64,000 nucleotides of DNA from Petrosia ficiformis (taxonomy: Eukaryota > Porifera > Demospongiae > Haplosclerida > Petrosiidae). Within the stretch, counting starts at the first letter, position 1. Every line of letters starts with the position of its first letter. The notes beneath the pieces are model-generated. The model was not told the DNA's origin. It saw nothing but the letters and a program-made list of their open reading frames with translations, and searched no databases. The stretch covers positions 2,420,930 to 2,484,929 of the forward strand of contig OX345649.1 of assembly GCA_947044365.1 (NCBI GenBank). The letters are read 5' to 3'. The position numbers and the translations under genes were made by a program. Shown in pieces: positions 11,797 through 19,315 of the stretch.

Positions 11797-13221
11797 AATT
11801 TCAGGGCGAGTTCATTTGTTGTCTTGGCAATATTACCATCAGTTCCTACCCAATTAGCCATTACATATTTACATCTTTCAAGCTTAGACTTTTCGCTACC
11901 AATTCGATCACCCCAAATAGTAACGGTGGAGTAACTGTCATACAGATTAGGAACGTAAGATGGCTCAAGATCAGGTAGAAATGTAGAGTAACTTTGACTT
12001 AAATAACGAAGGGAATCTTTGTCAAATGAGTAACGATAAAATGGTGGAAGAAATGAAACATTTTGTTTTAATAAGTAGCTCATAGATGGTTGGAGTGGTA
12101 TTTGAGATGGCAAATTGATCAATGTTACAATATCAAATTCTGCATATTCACAAACATAGGCTGACATAGATGGAAATAAAGTATCTGTTGCAGTACCACC
12201 AGGACGTTTATTCAAAAGTGATCTGAACAAATGTTGGTGTTCATCAACAGCTGACAGATCTGAGTATATCATGTGTTTGATCTCGGAGTCTTCCAGAAAC
12301 CTTCTCATAACTTGAATTTCAATAGAGCGTTGATTGGTGTGATAGGATCCAAGTAGGCCATTGTAACGCTCAAAACTGAATAGCCAAAAACTGTATATTG
12401 GTCCGAAATCAATAATGCAATCCTTGAGATGAGTGTGCAGATGCATATTAATAGTTGCTGCTGATTGCCCATAAATTGAAACACATGACTCGCAAAACTG
12501 AATAAGACAGTTATGAGCCATGTTAATCTCTGCTATACTTACTATTGGAGAACATAGATTAAAACATGCAACCACAAACTTTCTCCAACATTCAAAGTCA
12601 GCTTGGGGTAATACATTATATACTGAAGGGAGAGAAAACATCAGTACCCAGTTTTTCCACTGATCTGCCGTAAAGCTGGAGAAGTTAGATGCAATTTTGT
12701 GTGGAATACGTCCAGTTGATGAAGGGACTATACAGGCATCAACCGTATTTTGAATGGTTAATGTTTGTGCACGAGAGAGAAGATCATTACCCAACAAAAT
12801 ATGACTTAGAAAGTGCTTAGCAGTGCCCAAAAACAAATTATGCATAGGATCCACAACAGTAAATCTAATCAAATCAATATACGGCAAATACAACAATACA
12901 CTAAAACGATATCCATGTAGGTTCTCAATTCTCTCTCTCTCTGCTGAAATTTTAGCATGAATCCACTCAGCCGAGTGTATTTTGTGTTCTGATTGTGATC
13001 TAGGATCACAAGAGGTAAAAGAAGAATAGTTCATTTTACCAATTGATGAGTCTAATTGGAATTCTTGCTTGCATCGAGGACAGGCGTGTTTTGAGGCATG
13101 ACCTAAGAATCCAGAAACTTTCCGAGCTGCTGGAATGTCACATGAGATGCACAGCAATGCACAATGAAATGTGAAAGTATGATTATTAAGAGTCACATCA
13201 AATCCATTATCCCATGCATGA
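11793..13221 (-). pseudogene. CMC transposase, central and C-terminal part
   Basis: The frame is open from the insertion site: HAWDNGFDV, then TLNNHTFTFHCALL and CDIPAARKVSGFLGH, then ACPRCKQEF, LIRFTVVDPMHNLFLG, CFNLCSPI, FWLFSFERYNGLLGSYHTNQ and MRRFLEDSEI. FERYNGLLG is a conserved block of metazoan and fungal relatives and probably includes the acidic catalytic residue. The first in-frame ATG is internal, so this stretch was never an independent gene. It ends at a TGA (11793-11795) created by a one-base frame change. Confidence 0.85.
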
Positions 13222-13225
13222 TTAA

Positions 13226-13237
13226 CAGATTAACCGC
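13226..13237 (+). repeat. Left terminal inverted repeat of the piggyBac element
   Basis: CAGATTAACCGC directly follows the TTAA at 13222-13225. Between it and the internal repeat lies GCCTATAGGC, and just after that repeat is the hairpin CGTCGCCT-CA-AGGCGACG (13285-13302). Confidence 0.85.
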
Positions 13238-13551
13238 CAACATTGCCTATAGGCGACGGTAAAATTATACACTGTAAACGCCAACGTCGCCTCAAGGCGA
13301 CGATTTGGTAACGCCTACTTTAAACGATCATAACTCGCCAAGAAAGGCAAGTCTGGATCTGGGAATTCTTCAACACAGAGTCTCATACCTGTTCTTCAAC
13401 TTTCATGTACTGAGTAACGGGGGTTTCCATTAAAAAAAAACGGAGAAAATCCACGTGGGATATTTAATGTTATTATAGTCATAATTATGTAATAACAATA
13501 AGTAAATATAGTAAATATTAGGCTATCTATTCTTCTTTTCTTCAACTTTTA

Positions 13552-13689
13552 ATGGCATCTGGAGGTAGAACATTCTCTCCTGAAGAAATCCATGATATTC
13601 TGGACCAATCTGATGATTTTGATGATGAACATCTCTCTTTTACATGGTTGAGATCCAAAACGTCTCCCATTAAAGCACTATCCTATTAA
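13552..13689 (+). pseudogene. piggyBac transposase, N-terminal remnant
   Basis: An ATG opens a 45-codon frame that begins MASGGRTFSPEEIHDIL and continues with an acidic Asp/Glu run. Acidic, low-complexity N-termini with a short (S/T)xEE motif are typical of piggyBac transposases. The frame ends at TAA. The family's catalytic core (usually several hundred residues with three Asp) is missing, having been lost in an internal deletion whose junction is near 13655-13670. Confidence 0.72.
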
Positions 13690-13873
13690 AAACAAAACAG
13701 AGAGTAAGAAAGGTTTAAGGAGGTGCTGGTACTGTAGAAACAGAAGAGACCCTCGAAGAAAAAAGGAGAAATGTTGATACTGTTATGATTGTGGGAAACA
13801 TCTTTGTCATACAGGAGAACTCAATTCTGACTGCTTTTTAGATTACCACAAAGACGAAGGAATGATATCTTAG
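13668..13873 (+). pseudogene. piggyBac transposase, C-terminal zinc-binding remnant
   Basis: In a different frame from the N-terminal piece it reads KKGLRRCWYCRNRRDPRR, then a C-stop-YCYDCGKHLC block, then DCFLDYHKDE before TAG. The spacing CxxC, CxxC, LC and CFxxYH matches the cysteine-rich C-terminal domain of piggyBac transposases, which binds the transposon ends. One in-frame TGA lies between the first and second Cys pairs. An AATAAA hexamer follows near 13973. Confidence 0.8.
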
Positions 13874-14187
13874 CTTTATATATTAATCAGTATAGTTAAT
13901 GATAAAGATTCAAGAAACATATTAAGTATATACAACATGAAGTGAATAACTGGTTTTTTGTATTTGTAATTAATAAATAAAAACAAAGTAAACAAAGTCT
14001 CACCTTATGTGTTTTGTTTTAGTCACCCCTTTCTTCGAATCATTTAGTGTGTGGTATCAATCTACTCAGCAAAACAAGCTATTTCTGATGATGTCATGAT
14101 TGCAATACAAAAATAGCAGAGAAAACCAGTTATAACCGGTTTTGTAAACCTGTATGAAAATTACCACTTCCTGTTGATTTAATTCCA
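13874..14187. other. piggyBac 3' non-coding part
   Basis: This is non-coding DNA between the transposase remnant and the internal inverted repeat. It is AT-rich with no open frame of note, and contains the possible polyadenylation signal mentioned above. The matching 5' non-coding part is 13303-13551. Confidence 0.6.
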
Positions 14188-14220
14188 CGTTTACAGTGTA
14201 TTTAGCAAAAATTTAATTTA

Positions 14221-14232
14221 GCTGTTAATCTG
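14221..14232 (-). repeat. Right terminal inverted repeat of the piggyBac element
   Basis: On the minus strand it reads CAGATTAACAGC and directly abuts the TTAA at 14233-14236. It differs from the left repeat at one position. Confidence 0.85.
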
Positions 14233-14236
14233 TTAA

Positions 14237-15266
14237 GCTCTTTCACCAATGGCTTTAAATATGAATTAATGTTCAAAGCAGGTTCCTTCGGACCTGGGAT
14301 GATGCCTACAATAACAATATTCTCTGGCTTAAAATGCAATAGTCTTGGTAGATTAAGAATTACCAAATACATGACACCAATACTATACTGTGTGTGCTTG
14401 AAGGGTTGAAACCAGTCACAATTTAGCATAACGGCTAAATTATGTGGTTTGCTGAGATAATCCTTACCTTTATAATTCATAAAGTCTTTCCACACCTGAC
14501 CGTATGTCACATAAATAGCCATCTGGAACCTGTCTCTGTCTCCAGTGTTCACAAAGATCTATTGTTCCATCTCTTTGTAGTAATGTTGCCAAGCTTTCAG
14601 TCAAGCCTTTATAACAGTACACCTTCAATGGATAATAGCTTTTCTTCCCACTCTTCAGAACAATCTCTTTAAATAACTGATGACCACATGGCTTTCGTTT
14701 CGATGGTTGTGGATGCTTGGGGAGTGGTGTGAAGGTACATAACTTATGGGTAGTTCGAAGTACATCACAAGATTCAAAACACTTTTCCAATTCATATAGA
14801 GAATTACAGTGAGGACAGACAACATATTTCACAAAATGATCGCCATTAAGTCCAAAACATTTCCTAAGCATGTACAATGATGTTGGAAAAACAGCAGCTA
14901 AAGAAGCAATAAAAGGTGAGTAGGGCACCAACACAGACAGCAAATACTGTAGAAACTGTAGAAGATGGTTGAATGCAGTAGCAGATATTCCATAAAATGA
15001 TCCCCACAGCAACAAGAATAACAAAGTCCATTTCAAAATTCTAAGAGCAACAAACTGTGTAGAATCACTCTTCACATTGTCATGATGCTGCAGATCAACA
15101 TTCACTTCTTGCTCTTCAATATCCCAGAATTCAGGAGTGCCATTGCATTCAGGCTCAGATTCACTGTCACTGTCACGGTCAGAATTACTGTTACTAGAAT
15201 TCACAGAGGAATTAGGAGCTTCCATTGAATTGTCCATTATCAAAAGATCATCATCCATTCCCAATT
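14237..15266 (-). pseudogene. CMC transposase exon 2, N-terminal half with one frameshift
   Basis: It opens with an acidic, Ser/Asn-rich stretch, then the hydrophobic segment around LKWTLLFLLLWGSFYGIS (typical of this family and not a membrane anchor in context), FPTSLYMLRKCFG, CPHCNSLYEL, KPCGHQLF and LCEHWRQRQVPDGYLCD. Near 14500-14510 the frame shifts and continues as GQVWKDFMNYKGKDYL, LNCDWFQPF, LPRLLHF and IPGPKEP, ending ...LKPLVKELN at the TTAA where the piggyBac element inserted (14233-14236). Confidence 0.82.
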
Positions 15267-15480
15267 CTAAAAAAAAATTACTATAGTCACAATTGCAATA
15301 ACAAAACAACACACAAATAGACATATAATGTTCATACATTATGAGGAAATTATTAGTGAAATGGAAGTTGACAAATTTCAATGTGACATAATTAATAGGA
15401 TCTTAACTTTCAGAACTTGAAGTACTGAATTTATACACCAGTGCATTCCCGGCTCAGTTACATAATATTATATTATATAC

Positions 15481-15682
15481 CATCAGTCAAATTTCCCGGA
15501 TCTGAATAGTTCTCAAACTCCTGTTCTGATTCTGAAGATGAGGCAGCGAGATCAGTAACATCAGTTGTCTTATTCCACTTGTTTAGATCTTTATTGTAAT
15601 ATAAATCAAGATGCCTTTTATACACAGCTTCCATTAGCATTTCATTGCAGTGATCACACTTCTTTATTTTCCTTCCACTCAT
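15481..15682 (-). pseudogene. CMC transposase exon 1
   Basis: It starts MSGRKIKKCDHCNEML, with a CxxC pair and a later His (KRHLDLYY) resembling a degenerate zinc finger, then an acidic Ser/Glu-rich tail. The exon ends at 15481 just before the donor GTATATAAT. The acceptor TTTTTTTTTAG ends at 15267. Splicing joins G with AA into a Glu codon and reads TDELGMDDD without a stop, which supports the 214-bp intron. The start codon is the first ATG after the divergent promoter region. Confidence 0.75.
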
Positions 15683-15770
15683 TCTGATTTCAGTTATAGA
15701 AAATTACCACGACCCACAAGGTGGAGTATAAATGTGCACGTGAGTTGCATGTGTTAAGCATCACGTTAAG
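15683..15770. promoter_or_regulatory. Divergent promoter region of the CMC element
   Basis: Only 88 bases separate the ATG of the transposase (minus strand, 15682) from the ATG of the accessory gene (plus strand, 15771). A TATA-like box, TATAAAT (15727-15733), lies 37 bases before the plus-strand ATG. GCACGTGAG at 15736-15744 contains a CACGTG E-box core. Regulation is inferred from layout only. Confidence 0.5.
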
Positions 15771-16948
15771 ATGGCACAGCTAGACCGATCAACTCTTTCT
15801 ACATCTGAAAGCAACTCTCCAAGAACATCTTTGAAATCGACTCCTCCTACCTCTGTAAGCAACTCTCCAAGAACACCTTTAAATTTACAGTCTATACACG
15901 CTCCCGGCTCAATCTTCAGGACGTGTTCCAGTTAGAACGTCTGATTTGAAATCAATGTTGCAGCAGCAGAAAGAGCTACAGGAGACAACAGAACGAATAG
16001 AAAAAGGTCTGGCAGAGCTGAAAGAACAACAAAGTAAAAAAAATACGTCTGCTTGAGAGAAAATTCCCCGAGAGCTTAGTGTAAGTGGATATATACTATT
16101 TGAAATTATTTTATTATGCATGTGTATTTTGTTACTAGGGTGCTGTACATGAAGCATATAAATTGCTAAAGGATGACATAGAAAATTCAATTGAATGGAA
16201 TTTAAGTGTGAAGTATGCATGATGTGTTCTAACCACTAAGCATGTTTAAATTTTTTTGTCCTCCATTATAGCTTTGAGTATGAAGACAACAAAGGTGTTA
16301 CTGCTGAACTAGTAAAAAATGTTAGTGCAACTCAATTGTCAGAGGCATATAGCACATCTACTATTAAAAGTACTGACACTAGTATTTTATATCATGACAA
16401 AACAGTTCATTTTCACCTTTAGGAGCTGCTCGTGTTTACTTTAAAACATTAAAAAGTCGAAATCATCGCAAGTTGTCTGGTAAAGAGGCAAAAAATAAAC
16501 AGGCCTGTCGCAGACGTCAAAGAATGCATAATGTGAGTTATCTATTAGTTTGTTGGTATCTGTGTTAATGGTTATTTTTCCATTCATGTAGACAGCTAAG
16601 GTTCGAAAGAAGGCATTGCTCCAATCAAACAGCTTAGACAGTGAAACTAAGCAGAAACTTGAGCCTTTAATGAAAGCTGATTATATGTCTTCTGATGAAT
16701 CAGTGGTTTCATCTGATGACGAAGAGAATACTGATCCGGAAATTACACATAAAAGACAAAAGTTTCTTCGTCACATTGCTGTTTGTCGAAGTGCTGAATT
16801 TCAAGACTTCATTACAAGCTTAGATTGAAAAGTATGTCATAAACGTACAGAGAGGAGCAAAAGTATGGTAATTCCCATTGTTGATGGAGAACAATCAGAA
16901 AGAGTACCAGATGAATGCCTAGAATGGGCCATGACTATTTTCTCCTGA
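15771..16948 (+). pseudogene. CMC accessory protein (second transposon gene), broken
   Basis: Exons, with GT/AG borders visible: 15771-16080, 16139-16212, 16272 to an unresolved donor, about 16424-16532, and 16592-16948. Exon 1 reads MAQLDRSTLSTSESNSPR, twice repeats SNSPRT, then (after a frame change near 15905) a coiled-coil-like Gln/Glu/Lys-rich stretch. Exon 4 gives AARVYFKTLKSRNHRK and a basic CRRRQRMHN. Exon 5 holds KADYMSSDES plus an acidic run and, beyond an in-frame TGA (16826-16828), SKSMVIPIVDGE and PDECLEWAM. Similar MSSDES-type proteins accompany tnp2 transposases in invertebrates; their role is unknown to me, possibly DNA binding. Stops: TGA near 16054 and TGA at 16826. Confidence 0.68.
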
Positions 16949-17325
16949 TTGTTTCTTTGGGTGTACACGACATGGATTGTATATATCATACTATGAATCA
17001 TTTCTCCACCTGATGTCAGTTTGACAATGTTTTGAGTTGCTTTTATGATGTATTATTCGTTTTTGAGTTTATGTAATAATAATTATTATTAATAATTATT
17101 GTAATTATTAAATTTGTATTACCTATAAGTCATATCAAGGGTGGAGTGTACTAAACAAATCAATACATCACATGTGGATTAAATCTGTAGCAAATGTTAA
17201 CTTCACTGTCTTTAACCTGGAGTTCATATTGGTCTCATGCAACTGTGCAACAGTATCAAATATGTAGCATATCTATATCACATACCACATATGAGTCATA
17301 TGTGCTTCAGATATATTGCATGTGT

Positions 17326-17347
17326 AAATGTATTTTTTCACCCAGTG
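17326..17347 (-). repeat. Right terminal inverted repeat of the CMC element
   Basis: Read on the minus strand it starts CACTGGGTGAAAAAA. On the plus strand it ends in CCCAGTG, immediately followed by the GTA target duplication. 16949-17325 holds no gene. It is AT-rich (a TAATAATTATT run near 17080-17110) with subterminal TATCACATAC and GTAGCATAT words. Confidence 0.85.
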
Positions 17348-19315
17348 GTACACCCTAGATAATAAACATTAAAATTTAACCATTAAACACTAAGCCCAAA
17401 TCCGAAAACACTAACCACTGAGTTCGAAATTTGAAGCTTTACATAACTGCCATTCTACTTACCTACCCTTTGTTAGTTATTCTTAGGTGTTCACTAGTTA
17501 GGAACATATTCTTGTCTTGTGAGATATAATGTATACATCGCACACTGATTTGAGATCGTTACTTTACTGCTTCTTATTTCTTGTACGTTACTTTCAGAGA
17601 TGAAATTCTGAAATTTCATTTGTAGTTCATACACTCTTTACGTTATTTCGTTCCCCTCGGTCATAAATTAATACATTATAATAATAAATGCATTCGTTAA
17701 CACATTTAGATTTCCATAAACTTCAATTATTTAACTATGGTCTCTTTTCTACTTAAGGATTTACTGTTCCTCCTTCTGGTTTAAATCTCTGAAAAATGGG
17801 TGTTTAAAAGACAAATACTCAGTAAGTTTGGAAATTTGTGAATTAGAATTCAACACTCTACTAAATTTCATATATTTAGTCATAATTGTAAATGCACTAT
17901 CCAACTGTATTAGTATTCTGCTTACCTACGTATTATTAAATCATTACCCCAAGTTAGTTTCATGTAAAATTTTACATGAAACATTCTCTAGGTTAGTATT
18001 GGTATTCATTTATTGTGCACATTTCATATAACCACTATTCACTATAATCATAACTGAAGACAGTCCTGTGAATTTTTCCACAAATTAGCTGTAGATCCTG
18101 AGAAGAGTTCTACTCTGTAAGTGAATAAAATTGCAGATTCCAAAATCTCACTCCTCCCCACATTCATATGTATATTCACTCAATATAAACTCACTCCACA
18201 ATATGTTTAGTTCATCCCCAAGTTAGGTAATTATGTACTGCTATTCACTTCTCCAAATTCCTCCGCCCACAATCTTAATCCACCAGATGACTCCATATGA
18301 AGACTCCTCTAGATAACTCCTCCCCCTAACTCCTATGCTATAGTGATTTCTCCTCTTGGCAGTTCATTGTGAGTATTCATGACTCTATATAGCTATTTGT
18401 GACTTTTGATGATTACTCCAATCTCCTTTTTTCTACAGCTTAAACTTCAATTATATCTTCAAATTCTCATCCCTCTCCTCCGGACAAATCATTTTGGCGA
18501 ATCATAATGAAGTACCTTCATGAGTACATGCAACTTGTTTCTAATCACATTAATCTTTGGGCTGATATCTTAAGTATGTGGATAAATTTATGTATGATAT
18601 TTGCTCGGTACTTCAGTGCTCGTTTAATGATACATTGATTACAATTATAATTGCACAAATCAATTGGTTTGTTCCTCTTCACCAGGCTACTTGTTTAGGT
18701 TTCATGAATCCAATCTGCATACAATGGAGTGATGTTGTAGTACGTGAGTTATTCCAACTTTCATATATAATTCATTCTTTATTCAAATCATACCATCATT
18801 ATGTGTATTTCATTCATCAATTGAGACTTAAAAGAGAGTTATTACAGTGATCTTGTAGTATATCAACGTCTTCTTTCTTTATTGTAGTAAAATTTCTCGA
18901 TAGTCTTGTAATATACCAACATCTTGTTACTCGGCTATAGTATTAGTTCTTCATAGTTGTTGTTCTTGCTAGATAGGAAAATATTCTTTTCTTGTAGAAT
19001 CACACCTTAAGTTAATTTGTACACTGATTTCAGACCGTTGCAATTTTACTTATTTCATACGTCTCATAGGTACTACTATAGTGAAGACGAAGTCAAGATA
19101 TGCTGAGATTAATTCCTAAGAATCGCGCTGGTGAATGCTCGTAATGACTCTACTGACAAGTCTAAGGTAGGGTTCAGACTGATTCTCACCATTGGAAGCC
19201 TAGTCTCAAGTCTGAAGTCTCATCAATCATCCAGTCTCAATAATTCGGGTGTCTACATTCCCGCGAAGAGTGCAGGTTCCATGTTACATTATCGTCAATT
19301 GTGGAGTTTCTTTTC
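17348..19315. repeat. Segmental duplicate (copy 2) of 207-2200
   Basis: It begins exactly at the GTA that closes the CMC element and follows copy 1 in order to about 19310. It lacks the material of 2200-5290 and instead meets the 21-bp minisatellite. No gene is claimed; the conserved open frame is 18578-18850. Confidence 0.85.
18578..18850 (+). other. Paralogue of the 1496-1756 open frame; unrecognised
   Basis: The peptide shares SVLQCSFND/SLVLQRSFND, TCLGFMNP, WSDVV, REL and YVYFIHQL with the copy at 1496-1756. The first in-frame ATG is at 18590; earlier codons depend on a GTG. The TGA position is conserved. As with its partner, there is no recognisable domain or promoter. Confidence 0.2.

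Larger units (their letters stand above)
13226..14232. mobile_element. Non-autonomous piggyBac-like element nested in the CMC transposase
   Basis: The element is 1007 bp and flanked by TTAA on both sides (13222-13225 and 14233-14236), the target-site signature of piggyBac. Its ends match as inverted repeats: CAGATTAACCGC at 13226 and, on the minus strand from 14232, CAGATTAACAGC (11 of 12). A second, internal inverted pair ATACACTGTAAACG (13267-13280 and 14188-14201) fits the subterminal repeats known in piggyBac. Inside are the two ends of a piggyBac transposase gene. Removing the element with one TTAA leaves an uninterrupted host-transposon frame. Confidence 0.9.
11527..15682 (-). pseudogene. 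tnp2-type (Transposase_21-like) CMC transposase, broken
   Basis: The pieces read in order on the minus strand. Exon 1 (15682-15481) joins by a GT/AG intron to exon 2 (from 15266). A frame change near 14500-14510 leads to 14237, then comes the piggyBac insertion, then 13221-11793, then a one-base frame change near 11796-11805 and a C-terminal piece down to 11527. Family marks are a leucine-rich stretch before FPTSLYMLRKCFG, a CPHCNSLYEL zinc-binding pair, LNCDWFQPF (likely first catalytic Asp), IPGPKEP, SCDIPAARKVSGFLGH followed by CPRC, and DPMHNLFLGTAKHFL. The family's usual role is cutting and joining transposon ends. Defects are two frameshifts and the insertion. The assignment rests on recalled motifs, not a search. 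Confidence 0.85.
11245..17347. mobile_element. CMC/EnSpm-like DNA transposon, 6.1 kb, inactive
   Basis: The left end begins CACTGCATGAAAAAAAGC (11245). The right end, read on the complementary strand from 17347, begins CACTGGGTGAAAAAATAC. The first 22 bases match at 18 positions. A GTA triplet flanks both ends (11242-11244 and 17348-17350), and the paralogous locus at 207-209 has the site unoccupied with a single GTA. CACTA/EnSpm elements are known for CACT(A/G) termini and 3-bp target duplications, and for a tnp2-type transposase, which is present here. Without the nested piggyBac element the unit is about 5.1 kb. Both genes carry frameshifts or stops, so it cannot be autonomous. Divergent transcription starts from the short region 15683-15770. 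Confidence 0.88.

Noticed and set aside
13230..13233. An alternative TTAA as the left target site of the piggyBac element
   Set aside because: Using this TTAA gives no inverted repeat and leaves a stop in the joined transposase frame. The TTAA at 13222-13225 gives matching ends and restores the frame.
13268..14200. Tc1/mariner-like element with TA duplication and CACTGTAAACG ends
   Set aside because: The inverted pair is real but internal. The outer 12-bp repeats, TTAA sites and piggyBac-type Cys domain explain the whole insert better.
14442..14672. Plus-strand open frame of 76 codons
   Set aside because: It is antisense to transposase exon 2, which has clear family motifs in the other direction.
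15267..15381. Apparent N-terminal extension of the exon 2 frame with a hydrophobic Cys-rich start, like a signal peptide
   Set aside because: It lies in the intron between the GTATAT donor at 15480 and the acceptor AG at 15267-15268. Splicing to exon 1 gives a better-supported N-terminus.
15909..16220. Minus-strand open frame of 103 codons
   Set aside because: It is antisense to the accessory gene, whose splice sites and peptide motifs support the plus strand.
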